Below, piece by piece: positions 34,336-45,350 of a stretch of 64,000 nucleotides of DNA. Source of the stretch: Plantago major (Eukaryota; Streptophyta; Magnoliopsida; Lamiales; Plantaginaceae). Positions within the stretch are counted from its first letter, which is position 1. Each line of letters starts with the position of its first letter. Both the position numbers and the translations under genes were made by a program. Location of the stretch: positions 66,091,035-66,155,034 of the forward strand of contig CM048844.1 in assembly GCA_026545765.1 (NCBI GenBank). The letters are read 5' to 3'. A model generated the notes under the pieces. It was given only the letters and a program-made list of their open reading frames with translations. It did not search any database and was not told the DNA's origin.

Positions 34336-34592
34336 ATCTCCCCCTTAATCTTAGTCTTTCATCACAAAACAAAACAAGAGATCAGTTCATAGAAATAGTA
34401 CTAAGAACTACTACAAGAGATCAGATCTCCCCCTTAACCAGACAACTTAAGAAATCTCCCCCTTAACCAGACATCTTAAGAAATATTCAAGAGAATTTAA
34501 AATATTACATACCCACACAAATTATAAATTGTTCAACACAAACTCAAACTCAAGAATAATGAACTCAAGTTATCTATTCTCCCCCTTTTTGT
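34336..34592 (-). promoter_or_regulatory. Cluster of four polypurine-tract-like motifs
   Basis: On the minus strand, GGGGGAGA-type tracts occur at about 34337, 34425, 34455 and 34577, the first directly at the 3' LTR and two in a short tandem repeat (CTCCCCCTTAACCAGACA-type). Repeated polypurine tracts before the 3' LTR are a known Sirevirus trait. Confidence 0.65.
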
Positions 34593-36488
34593 GATGAAAG
34601 AAAAGAAACTAGAGTATTTCTGAACTTCAGATTGTTTGAGATCTGCTCATCAAGCCCTTTGATTTGCTGTAATCGCCTTGTCTGCTCGATTAAAGTTCCT
34701 GCAGCATGAGTTTCAATGTTAGGAGTCAATGTTGTCCCAACATATAAGTCAACATTGGAATGTTGAGTGCAACTTCTGAGCTTCGGTGCATCGCTTTTCA
34801 AGAGAAAGAGGCATATTCTCCTCCACATCCATGTTCACGTAAACATCGGATCTACCCAAGGAAGATCAGATCTGTCATGTGTTTCCAGAGTTGTTTGGTG
34901 ACCGTGATGGACTTAAAGTTGGAATGATAGACATCATTGGCTTTAACCTCAATACCTGCATCCAAGAACAAATATAGTAGATGGAAGAATCAAATGGCCT
35001 CGATCCCTCTATTCTTAGAATTTTCTAGATGCTTGAGAATCCTTTCTCCCAGTTGACATTGTAACCCATTTTAATCTCAGAACGCAACATGGTCGCTTTG
35101 AGCTTGTTGTTATTGGAAGATGGCAACCAACAGTGTGCAGATCTGGCAAGAACGGATACTAGAGAACAACAATATTTCAGATCTAGAGTTCCAAGAGGCC
35201 AAGATTTTAGTTTTCCGCAGCTTAGCTCTCTTGCAATCTCATCCATAGTTACCTCCACAGGAGTCTCAATCTCATCCCTATTTCTATGCAGCACAGTATT
35301 GATATCCTTAGAAGTCAAGAAGAATACATCACCTCTCAAGTACACACAGTGATGCTTACCATGCCCTTCACTACCAAAATTCTCAGATAAATGGGCATAG
35401 AATTCTCTTATGATTTCAGGAACAAATGCAGCATATTGAGTAACAACATAATAGAGATTCCTTTTCTTCAGATAGGCAACCAAGTTATACTCTTCAAATG
35501 AGTCCTCTTTAATTATCTTCTCAACATCTATAGCATTGTTTTTGATTTTCTCATATTTTTCTAGATTCTTGTTATCATAGAACAAATGAGAAACTGCATC
35601 TTCATCCCAATCAGAACCATCTGTAAACACAGGTTCAGAGGATAGATCATTTACCTCAGGGTCTTCAATCTGGTCTTCTCCAAGAATGACATCCTCATCA
35701 TCAAGTGATTCTTCTTCAGATTCTTCCTCTGTCTCAGCTTCATAATCTTCAGAGTCATCTGAGCTTTCATCTGAGTTTCTCAGATCTTCTTCTTCAACCA
35801 TTGACTCATCCTTAGAGTCATCTTCAGTTTCTGGCTCATAATCTTCCATATCATTAGAGCTTTCATCATTGTTATCATCATGAGCAGCTGTTGTTGTAAC
35901 AACATCCTCATCTATATTCATTGGATCACTTTCAGTTTTCTCTGAGTCATCTGACTGCCAATCTTCAACTTCAACTAGTTCAATGGTAGGCTCATCCGGT
36001 TTCTCAACATTTTCGAATGCATGCTAGTCCGATTCTCATCATTCAGGCCATCAAGAGTCGCTTCCCTGCTTTTGTCGTTGTTGTACATCATCTTCTTCAA
36101 CAGGATTTTGGGGTTTTTCACGATCCGCATGTTGAATTTCGGGATGTCCAACATCTTCCCAAAGATCCTCCATGGGAGCATCTTTCTATCCCCATTGGGC
36201 TTTCATCATCATCCCTCGATCTTGTGGCAAGTCGACCGCATGCTCCCCAATTTAACAAGGAATTCGCAAAAATTCAGGGGTTTGATGGTGATGACTCGAT
36301 CTGGTTTTTGGAGATGGTGGTTTTGCACAGAGACGAGGTTTTTCAAGATTATCTTCCGAATCCTCACAATTATAGATGGAATCTCAAAATCCATGGGTTC
36401 AAAGACGAATGGGAAGAGGATAAGCTTGCTCCCCCTCAGGTGTTTGCAATGAAAATCCGGGCAAGACGGGTTTTGTCGGGGACGACAT
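34570..36488 (-). pseudogene. Third coding unit of the young Sirevirus-like element (PF20167-like)
   Basis: Likely start ATG at 36488 (MSSPTKPVLPGFSLQTPEGE). A strongly acidic region (35921-35650, DDSEDYEAETEEESEEESLDDED) is followed by a folded part: LYYVVTQYAAFVPEIIREFYAHLSE, CVYLRGDVFFLTSKDINTVLHR, VTMDEIARELSCGK and CWLPSSNNNKL. The EFYAHL and V-RG-V-F-DIN pattern resembles the plant 'putative plant transposon protein' domain (PF20167-like). It lies after RNase H and before the polypurine tracts, on the coding strand, with a TATA-like box about 250 bp upstream. Role unknown; broken. Confidence 0.55.
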
Positions 36489-36734
36489 TGTTTGGATTGT
36501 GAAGCTAGAGTTGAGGGAGAAAGGGCGGGAGAGTAGTTTTGGTTGAGAGAGACAAGAGAGTGAAGAGAGGGGAAGATGAAGAGTTTAGGAAGTAAGAAGT
36601 AAAAACAGGGAAAAATATTTTTTTTTTTTTTTTTTTTTTTTTTGTGTGAGTGGTGGAAAAGTGGATTAATGAGAGAGGTAGTGGTAATATGGTTGGAGGA
36701 ATGTTTTTGGTTGGTTTGCTCCAAGGATCATAAT

Positions 36735-36743
36735 CATATATAT
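36735..36743 (-). promoter_or_regulatory. TATA-like box before the third coding unit (young copy)
   Basis: Minus strand GATATATATGATT about 250 bp before the putative ATG at 36488, followed by a leader with CTCTCTT-rich stretches and a 26-base A run. This resembles a plant RNA polymerase II promoter plus CT-rich 5' leader. Inference from spacing and composition. Confidence 0.4.
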
Positions 36744-36744
36744 C

Positions 36745-37812
36745 AAAACACAAACCAAGATCTGTACACAGCTGTTAATATGAGTTTAAGGAAAGCAAAT
36801 GACCATCGTATCAATTAGGTCAAGAATGAAGAAGGTTCTCAAAACTCAACCTAGGGAGGTACATTTTTGTTTTAGGAAACAAATCAAGGTCAGATAAGAG
36901 TAAGATATTATATTTTACACTTTACATTTTACCAGATTACCCAAGACACTAAATTACTCCCCCTCAAACCCAACCCAAAACACAGAAAGAGCATACAAAA
37001 ACACAGCAAGAAGGTACTGCCAGCACAGACAATGTTGACCTGGATGTTGGCTCAACATTGATGACAACATAGGAATATCAGACCACTCTTAATGTAAGTC
37101 AGCCAGGAAACCAAGTCTCAAGATGTGCAGGTTCGATTAACACCACTGATGTCAGTAAAAAGAAGAAGGAAGGAATACCAAAGAAACACACTCAACATTG
37201 CCTCAAGAAGTAAATTGAACAATTAGCATAAGTTTGAGTGGGGGTGACCATGAGACCACATTTGACCACATTGGGTAATTTGGTACTCAGAAAGTGAACC
37301 AGCAGCTTTACGAGAATCGGCACTTTTGTGCGTGTCGATTTCCAGTACAGGCCATCAACCCTCACGACACATGACACATTGGCCACGTCGATATCTGGAT
37401 AGTATTTGAAACCTGCCCAACACGATACTCGACGGAAACACTTCGAGCCTTTTTTATCATAATTCATTAGATTTATTAAGCATAAAGGACAGGAGGCAAC
37501 ATCAAGAGTGAGTCAAGGTATGAGTAAAAATAGCCAAAAAGCAGCAAAAGTGGGTTTTACATAAAGCAAACACACAGGAGACTCGATCCCTTTCAACCTT
37601 GGTTTCAAATAGCCTTTCAAACCCTAGGCATCACCACTATAAGCTACAAATAGGAACAGCCATTGACCAGCACAGAAGCACAAAAAAACACATAGACACA
37701 CAAGAATAAGGAAGAGAAAAGACTAAAAGAATAACAGAAAGACAACACTAGGTAAACATAGAAGACAATGTTGACCAGGATGTTATGTCAACATTGCTTG
37801 CAGCAAATCCTA
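36745..37812. other. Non-coding spacer between RNase H and third coding unit
   Basis: No convincing gene. The spacer holds five CAACATTG-type words, four of them in two 31-bp inverted pairs (37030-37060 and 37766-37796). A 91-residue minus-strand frame at 37192-37467 shows no motif I know. Confidence 0.5.
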
Positions 37813-38274
37813 TCAATTAGTGCAAAGGCCAAGAGACCTTCTCAAACTGAAGAATCTCTCTTTATCAAGGGGCTTTGTGAAAATGTCAGCTAACTGATTT
37901 GTGGTATCAATGTGTTGTATGTCAATTATTTGTTTGGAGACTAGGTCTCTAAGAAAATGATGTCGAATGTCTATATGCTTGGTGCGTGAGTGTTGAATAG
38001 GGTTATTGGATATGTGAATGGCACTAAGGTTATCACAAAACAGCAAAAGAGTGTCACTTTGAAACCCATATTCATGCAGCATATTGTTCAGCCAAATTAA
38101 TTGAGACACACAACTCCCAGCCGCTACATATTCAGATTCAGCAGTAGAGAGAGACACGCAATTTTGTTTCTTACTATACCATGACACAAGATTTGGTCCA
38201 AGATAAAAACAACCTCCACTAGTTGATTTTCGATCATTTAAGTCACCAGCCCAATCAGAATCACTAAATCCCAA
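37813..38274 (-). pseudogene. Copia RNase H
   Basis: Textbook Ty1/copia RNase H: GFSDSDWAGDLNDRKSTSGGCFYLG (first Asp), NCVSLSTAESEYVAAGSC (Glu), LLLFCDNLSAIHISNNPIQHSRTKHIDIRHHFLRD (Asp and the HID--YHF type block), then TTNQLADIFTKPLDKERFF at the end of pol. It follows RT on the same strand. One of the best-preserved parts. Confidence 0.9.
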
Positions 38275-38314
38275 CAGATTAGTGTTTGAATCACATGCAT
38301 ACCATAATCCAAGA

Positions 38315-39597
38315 TTAACAGCCTCGATATATATATCTAATGATTCTTTTGACAGCAGTTAAGTGAGATATATTGGGCTTGGATTGATACCTGGCACACA
38401 CACAAACAGAGAACATGATGTCCGATCTGGTGGCTGAAAGATATAAGAGACTTCCAATCATTGATCTGTATAATGTTGGGTCAACATCGTCCCCAACATC
38501 GGTTTTGCTGAGTTTCAGAGATGTAGCCATGGGAGTGCTGCAAGGTTTGGCATTTTCCAGACCAAATTTTTTGATAAGATTCTTGGCATATTTCTCTTGA
38601 GAGATAAAGAGGCCTTCCTGTCAGACCGAGCCCCAAGAAGAAACGAGTTCACCAATCATACTCATCTCAAAAGTTCTGTCATGGCTTGAACAAACTTATC
38701 TAGCAAGGAGAGGTTAGTAGCACCAAAGACAATATCATCAACATAGATTTGAGCAATGCATGTCTTTTCCTTTCCGAGGATAAACAGTTTGATCTCCTCA
38801 CCTCTTTTGAATCCGAACCCAACTAGGAATTCTCCAACCTAGCATACCAAGCGTGGGGCTTGTTTCAAACCATACAAGGCTTTTCTTAGTTTAAAAACAT
38901 GGTCGATAAAAGGATCTTCAAACCCTCTAGGTTGTTCAACATACACTTCTTTGTCAATGCAGCCATTCAAGAAAGCTCCTTTAACATCCATTTGTTTGAG
39001 TTTTATGTTAAGACAACATGCTAAGGCTAGGAGCAAGCGAATGGACTCTAATCTAGCAACTGGAGCGAAGGTCTCATCAAAATCAATGCCTTCCACTTGG
39101 GTGTAACCTTGAGCAACCAACTGCTTTGTTTTTACACCTATCCCTTTTCATCACTCTTGTTTTGAAAATCCACTTGGTGCCTATGACATTTATATTATGG
39201 GGGGAACAAGAGTCCAGACTTCATTTGTTTGAAACTGAAGAAGTTCATCTTGCATTGCTTCTATCCAAAAATCATCAGCAAGAGCTTCTTTCACATTTTT
39301 AGGTTCAATTAACGAAACAAAGCACGAGGAACTTACAGAGTGACATATTTCAGCAAGTCTGAGTGTCTCCTTGTAGTTTTTGCGTGTTTCCTCAATGTCC
39401 TTCCTCCCGGATTTCCAATTACTTGGGAACTGGGATGATCTTTCGAATTCTAGGAGGAGGATCCTTTCTTGAGTCGAGACATAGTGCGACATTGTTCTTT
39501 GGATGGATTGTCGATTCACCTCGGTTTCATTATGAGGATCAGCTTGTTCTTCATCATGAGTGTAACTGGGATGTTGAGTTTGATGTTGAGTCATCAT
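38315..39597 (-). pseudogene. Copia reverse transcriptase
   Basis: From 39597: ALADDFWIEAMQDELLQFQTNEVWTLV (entry to RT), then MVAQGYTQVEGIDFDETFAPVARLESIRLLLALA, IKLKQMDVKGAFLNGCIDKEVYVEQPRGFEDP, KLRKALYGLKQAPR (39120-38839), and the YVDD catalytic motif encoded at 38745-38734. It ends with LYRSMIGSLLYLSATRSDIMFSV (38530-38315), the RT-RNase H link. Copies element RNA into DNA in the particle. Fossil, a few breaks. Confidence 0.88.
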
Positions 39598-39895
39598 TGA
39601 CCTTTGAGGGATGTTGGTACAACATTGCCCACAACATGGGTTCTTTCGGTTTGATCGCCAGCAGAGTCACAGCTTTATCGTTCTCATGTGTAGAAGAGTC
39701 GAGGTTGATTCAATAACTGCTCAAAGACTGCAGAGATCTTCTTACGGGCATAGGGCTCGAGTCATCAAAGGAAACATTCATGATTCTTGTATACCGCAAT
39801 CTAGGATTGTATATTCTATAAGCTTGACTATTTTGAGAGTATCCTACAAAGATTCCTTTATCACTTTTAGCATCAAACTTCCTAGATGTTCTCTA

Positions 39896-40729
39896 TCATT
39901 GAGTATGTAACACACATCCAAATACATGAAAGTACTTGAGATTGGGCTTTCTACCTTTCAACATCTCATATGGAGTGGTTAGAGACCCTGGACAAAGATA
40001 GACACGATTGATTATGTGACAAGCAGTGTTCACAGCTTCAGCCCACAACCTTTTTGATAGGTTCATTGAGCTCAACATCAATCTAGCCATTTCTTGAAGA
40101 GTCCTGTTTTTCCTTTCAAAGAACACCATTTTGTTGTGGTGTCTTAGGAGCTGAGTATTCATGCATGATTCCTTTCTTTTCACAGTACTTATCAAAGAAT
40201 TGATTCTCGAATTCTTTACCATGGTCAGATCGAATTCTTTGAACAAGAGTAGAGTACTGATTACAGCATTTTGTATGCCAGTTTTTGAAGGATTCAAAAG
40301 TTTCTGATTTTTCTTTCAAGAAGTTGACCCAAGTGTATCTAGAGAAATCATCAACTATAACATAGATATACCAGGCTCCTCCTAAACTTTTAGCTTCTAT
40401 AGGGCCCATGAGATCCATATGTAGGAGTTCAAAGCGCTTAAAGTACCTCTTTGTTGTCCTTCAATCAGAAGTGGCTGATGTGTCACCTTGGTTTGTTTTC
40501 CCATAAGACAGTCGCCACACACATGTTTCCCTACATTGGTAAGCTTTGGCACTCCTGTCACCACATTATTTTTGATGATCTTCTCCAGATTTCTGTAGTT
40601 GACATGTCCCAATTTCTTATGCCACAGTGTTGCATCATCATGTTGAGCAACATTGCATTTGAGAGGAATGTCCATCACATAGCAGTTGTCCTGTGATCTC
40701 ACACCTGTCATTACGGTTAATTTGTCCAC
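39896..40729 (-). pseudogene. Copia GAG-pre-integrase and integrase core
   Basis: 40729-40420 gives the pre-integrase zinc region: ATLWHKKLGHVNYRNLEKI and HVCGDCLMGKQTKVTH. The core follows from 40418: MDLMGPIEAKSLGGAWYIYVIVDDFSRYTWVNFL, VQRIRSDHGKEFENQFFDKYC, KTPQQNGVLERKNRT-type (D, D, E positions), then AVNTACHIINRVYLCPGSLTTPYEML and PNLKYFHVFGC to 39896. Standard Ty1/copia order. Confidence 0.88.
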
Positions 40730-40849
40730 ACAAGTATAAACTTTGCAAGAACGTTTATCAAACTTGACTTTCAGATCATCATCACACAGGTGGCTTATAC
40801 TAACAAGATTAGCAGTTAACCCTTCAACAAGAAGAACATTCGAGAGTTT

Positions 40850-41722
40850 CGGATATCCTTTAAGGCACGTGTTCCCTTTCCAAGTATTTTGCTTTGGTAT
40901 CCTCCTCCATATGTTACCGCATTCTTCTTCGAGCTACAAAGTTTGATGATTTGACGGTTACGTCATGTGCCTAGAACAACCACTGTCGAAGTACCATTTT
41001 CCTGCATTGTTAGGAGAAGTAGCAACAGAAAAAGCAACATTGCAAGTATGATTTTCTTTAGCTACCCAAACATGTTTTGAAACACCCTTGTGTTTTCTTA
41101 TCTGTCCTGGAGATTTGTCTTGTTTAGGAGAGCTAGGAAAGCACTTTAGAGTCTTAAGATTACATCTTTCAGTCTCTGTTGAAGTGGATGTTATCACAAC
41201 ATTGCGACTAGCATCACTGTTTTGTCTGCTGAAAACTGGATGGGAGGGAATTGTGGAGAGATTACTGAGGTTGGAGGTCTCAACATGTTCACTCTTTAAG
41301 TCCTTTTGGTACTTGAAGCAGTAAGGCTTTTTGTGACCTGATTTAAGACAGTAAGTGAACACAAACAAAGCTTTTTCTTTGACAAATGTAGGACCTTTTA
41401 TGAGCTCAGAAAGAGGTTTGACAACTTTTGAGGTATTAGTGTCAACAATGTCGTTCATGTTGCTCCCAAGTTCATCACAACTACTTGTGTACCCTAAACC
41501 AGTGGTCTTATCATTGTTCACATCAAGCATCTCATTAAGTCTAGAAGTAGAAGAGTTCCATTTTGCAATTACCTTCTTTTCATTGTCTAGCTCAGAGATT
41601 ACTTTGAACAGCTCAGAATCCTTCTTTGTTAATTCAGCTTCTAGTTTGACAATTGTGGTTCTCCTTCTCAGTTTTCTTGAGGAGTTTTCTGAGAGTCTTC
41701 CATTCACTGAAGAGTTTCTCAT
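40850..41722 (-). pseudogene. Copia gag C-terminal coiled coil and protease start
   Basis: 41722 onward: a helical, Lys/Glu/Ser-rich stretch (ELTKKDSELFKVISELDNEK, then NEMLDVNNDKTTGLGY), the 'GLGY' region typical of Sirevirus Gag-Pol. A Cys/His segment FTYCLKSGHKKPYCFKYQKD lies near 41330. The protease active-site region AGKWYFDSGCSRHMTG is at about 41000. The coiled coil and GLGY region support a Sirevirus-like assignment. Confidence 0.75.
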
Positions 41723-43059
41723 ACATCTGTTGCAGTTCCTTCACCATTTGATCTGCATTAACTTCCTCTTCTGACGGACTATCTATATCTAAATCCACAG
41801 ATCCATGTAGACATAAAACATTAGATATTCCTGACTTTTCAGGTTTGGTTAGTGCCAAAATTTCACAGTTCTCAGAGTCATCATAGTCAAAGAAGATTTC
41901 TATTCTTGATGTTGTTTTGACAATGTTGTCCCAACATTGGTCATCAACATGGTAAGTGGATGAGCGGAGAGCTCTGGCATTGGTAGTTGAATCATCTTCT
42001 TTTTCTTCATCTTCCTGTTCTTCATCTGAGTCATCACTGAGACAAGCAAGAAGATTCTTTTTCTCTTTTCTGAGATTGTTAGCACATTCATTTTGATAAT
42101 GACCCCACCCTTGGCATTCAAAACATCTAATCTTACTAAGAGGAGTGCGATCAAATCGATTCAGAGCTAGTTTTGGAAGCAACCGCTTTTGAAAGTATTG
42201 TTTTCTTTTCTTTTGAAAGTTTTAGTTGCACTTGAGGATCCTTGACCAGAGTTTTTCCTGAATCTAAGTTTGTTGAACTTCCTTACAAGATTGTTGAAAG
42301 CTTCCTCAGTCATATTGTCAGACTCATCACTACTACTCTCAGGCTTTGAAGATTTTGCTTTAGAAGCAGTGAAGGAAATACTATGAGTTTTCATACCTTG
42401 TCTCTCATTTTCATTTAGTTCAAAGTTTTTCAAATTGTTCAACAGGTATGAAAGTCCATAGTTGCCAAGTTATGAGTGTCTTCCAAAATAGTGACTTTGG
42501 TATTAAATCTTGAGGAAAGAGATCGAATGACTTTGGAAACAAGTTGCCTATTAGAAATAGCTTCTCCCAGTCTTTGGACTTCATTTGAGAGAGTCAAAAG
42601 TTTTTCAAAATAGGAGTCAATGGTTTCTTCCTCCGCCATTCTTAGATTTTCAAATTGAGACCAAAGCATTCTAAGTTTAGTTTGTTTGACACTAGCATCC
42701 CCTTCACAATGACTCTGAAGTAATTCCCAAGCTTGTTTTGCAGTAGTACAGTTTTGAATGATTTTAAACATATGAGAATCTACATGACCAAAGATAGCAT
42801 TTAAAGCTTTTTCATTATAAGAGCTAAGGAGTATGTCACCTGCAGAGAAGCGTTCTTCCGGTATGGGGACAATGTCACCATCAGCATCAGGTCCTTCAGT
42901 TGGCCAGGTGTATCCTTCCAGAATGGATCTCCAAGCACGGCCATCAAGGGACTTGATGTAAGTCCTCATCCGGATTTGCCAGTAATGGTAGTTGGACCCA
43001 TCAAGCACATGAGGTCTATTGTAGTTTGCATCCATTGTAGTAGTACCAAATCCAGACAC
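41634..43059 (-). pseudogene. Sirevirus-like gag (young copy)
   Basis: Starts at 43059 (SGFGTTTMDANYNRPHVLDG), with DGSNYHYWQIRMRTYIKSLD and AKQAWELLQSHCEGD, LRMLWSQFENLRMAEEETID, FEKLLTLSNEVQRLGEAI and VSKVIRSLSSRFNTKVTILED: the UBN2-type copia capsid domain. The zinc knuckle CFECQGWGHYQNEC lies near 42120-42080, followed by an acidic tail (LSDDSDEEQEDEEKEDDS) and a helical stretch (ELQQMYEKLFSEWKTLRKLL). Fossil, few breaks. Confidence 0.85.
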
Positions 43060-43074
43060 CAGCAGTTAGATGGC

Positions 43075-43090
43075 TGGCTCTGATGCCACT
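43075..43090 (-). promoter_or_regulatory. Primer-binding site, initiator-Met tRNA type
   Basis: Minus strand AGTGGCATCAGAGCC follows the 5' LTR end; one base from the common TGGTATCAGAGC. Confidence 0.75.
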
Positions 43091-43938
43091 TGTAAAAACT
43101 TAAGATCCTGGATTTGTACTTTGGAATAAGATCAATAGACAATGTTGCCAACAATGTTGTTCAACATTGTCTACAGTAAACAGATAGCAGCGGATGAATA
43201 ATGTAACTTCTATTACCAAGCCAATATATAGAAAAATATATTGGCAGCGCCTTAGGCAAAATATCTACTGACAGGAAAAGTAGATCTAATCAACTAGGTT
43301 TAATACAATCACAAACGATTGATTAAACAACCAAAACTAGCCCTAGAAGAACCAACAGTAAAAGCTATTCTAGGTCGATGTTTGAAAGAGTTATTCCAAC
43401 AATGAATACTCTTAGACAAACTCTAAAGCTAGCAGAAAACAAGAAGCCTAAACTCTTTTAATAAAATCTCGATTGATCATCAAGAAAGGCTCAAAACATT
43501 GCTTTGCTGAATCCTTGCATATATATACTTGAGATGTCGACCTCTTCCATCTATGTCGAAAGGCAATAGGATCTTGGCAAAGGCAATTTTTCCTTTTACT
43601 TGTTTTCTTCAAAAAGCGCATAGAAGGAAATTCCCATATTTCAATTCTTCATAAAATATATTCCTTCTTGCTTTCACCACAGGCTGTTCTTTTTCCTTAA
43701 ATCAAATCTTGTTTGTTTTGTCACTACTTCCAGTCCAAGTATCCTGTCCAATGTGCTTTGTCTTCGATGTCTGCGACAATGCTATATCTTCAATGTTATG
43801 CCAACATTGAATTCTATCCTGTCACAATGTTATACAACATTGATAATCCTGCAGCTTCACAAACAACAACAAACATAAACTTGGAACTGATTATTGAAAG
43901 ACAAGATTATCAAAATATAAGTGCATGCTGCACTTTCA
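43091..43938 (-). repeat. 5' LTR of the young Sirevirus-like element
   Basis: 848 bp; differs from 33490-34335 by about eight substitutions and one 2-bp indel by eye. Five exact CAACATTG-type words (43140, 43152, 43162, 43802, 43835) at the same places as in the other LTR. Flanked by ACCTC. Confidence 0.92.
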
Positions 43939-43943
43939 ACCTC

Positions 43944-45266
43944 AACAACCACATTCTGGATCTTGGTGGAAGTTGTGTCAGCAAGGTTGTATGCTTTTTG
44001 AGCCGCCCTGCTATCTGAGTTTTTGACTAATCCCAGATCTTTCTAAGAAAGTACTAAGTTGCTGGTTCTTTGAGCAATCATCTCAGCAAACTTAGTGAAG
44101 TTTTGTGGCACAGATTCAGTTACTTCCTTGTTTTGAGCCTCTAGTTCCGTCCTTATTCTGAGCAGTTCTTTGAACCTGTTCTCTGTGTCAGAAGTAGGAG
44201 TGGGAACTTCTGTAATGTTTGTGGGAGCCAGAATGTGTTTCTTCAGATAGGGAATATCTGAGAAATTAACTTTCGAGGGGGTATTTCCTTCTGGCTCACT
44301 CAGGAAATCATCATCTTGTTCTTCTTCATCCCCGAATCCAACGACCATTTCTTGCTTGGATTTCTTTTGCTTTCCAGAGGATGATCGGATTTTCTTTTGC
44401 TGCTGGAGTGCCTCAGTGTCCTCAGCTTCTATTTCTTCAGCAAATAGCTGGGCATCAAGTCTTATGCGCTTTTGTTCAGCAAGGGCTTCTGCCTCCTTGC
44501 GATTTAGGTCATCAATCTTATTCAGATTGGCCTGTATGTTAGCAATCTAGTTTTTCAGTGCCGAATGCAACGAATTTGCCTCTTCCACCATCTCTTGTAG
44601 ATTTACAAGAGTTTGTGAAGTTTCTTAAAGTTTCTGGTCCACAAAATCATCTTGTCTGGCGTCAAAATCCTTTTTCTGAGATGGTGAGGGCTTGGATGAT
44701 CTCTGAGGTGATGGGGAGGGTGAGTTTTTCTTTTCTGAAAGCTTTTCAGCGACAGAGTGTTTCTTTGATCCAGTGATGATCAAAGACTTTGGAGACTTAG
44801 GTATCTTGACTTCGTTTTCATCCGTCTCCTCATCAGAATCTAAATTGATGATATCATCAATAGGAATTGTTTTGCTATCCACCGCCTCTTGCTCAGCAGG
44901 AGCAGATGTGTAAGTTGGTGGGCAGTTGGGATCAGAAGCAATCTTGATCTTTGTGCTTTGACTCTGAGATTTAAAGTCTTTCATCAGAAGTCTCTATACA
45001 TTGTCAACGAATCTTCTGTCCACCAGGGTTGCGAATTCATAGGATTCTGTGGAGAAAAGATTGTTGACATAATGCTCTGCCCAAACCCTTTTGATTGGAT
45101 CATTTAGAAATTTGGCCAAAGACATAATGTTCATTCTTCTGAGTCTTTGCCATCGTTTACAACCTTTGATCATATTAGGGAGAGCATTTCTCATGAACAG
45201 ATCTAGAAGCCCTTCATTAGTGATCGTTGCCTTTTTAGGATTCTCAGAAGGGATCTTTGTTTGAGC
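43944..45266 (-). pseudogene. Third coding unit of the older Sirevirus-like element, middle part
   Basis: Minus strand from a TTTCAG/GCTCA acceptor-like site at 45266. A folded-looking block reads TNEGLLDLFMRNALPNMIKG, KRWQRLRRMNIMSLAKFLND, IKRVWAEHYVNNLFSTESYE and FATLVDRRFVDNV. Acidic and Lys/Ser-rich linkers follow (44984-44625: IINLDSDEETDENEVKIPKS), then a helical Gln/Glu/Ala-rich region near 44550-44350 and another at 44348-44043 (NRFKELLRIRTELEAQNKEV). The unit is then interrupted at 43939 by the young copia element and resumes at 33485. Unknown function. Confidence 0.5.
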
Positions 45267-45350
45267 CTGAAAGACAAGTTAGGTTTTGATCAGATACCAA
45301 AACCTTTGTTAAGAATCTGAGTTTTTAGAAGATTCAAGTTTCTGAGTTAC

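Larger units (their letters stand above)
33490..43938 (-). mobile_element. Sirevirus-like Ty1/copia element, young and complete in layout, TSD ACCTC
   Basis: 10,449 bp flanked by ACCTC (33485-33489 and 43939-43943). Minus-strand order: 5' LTR 43938-43091, initiator-Met-type primer site, gag, protease, integrase, reverse transcriptase, RNase H (ends 37813), a third coding unit (about 36488-34570), a run of polypurine tracts and the 3' LTR 34335-33490. The LTRs differ by about eight substitutions and one small indel by eye, so insertion is likely under about one million years ago. Coding parts are split by roughly ten breaks, so it is not active as it stands. It landed in the third coding unit of the older Sirevirus-like element. 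Confidence 0.92.

Noticed and set aside
36017-36502. 161-codon plus-strand frame
   Set aside because: It lies antisense to the start of the third coding unit of the young Sirevirus-like element and has no recognisable domain; the element's coding strand explains the open frame.
37192-37467. 91-codon minus-strand frame in the spacer
   Set aside because: No motif, no start context, and the region is otherwise non-coding with motif repeats.
44356-44550. 64-codon plus-strand frame (Ser/Phe/Cys-rich)
   Set aside because: Antisense of a Gln/Glu/Ala helical stretch on the minus strand; no independent support.
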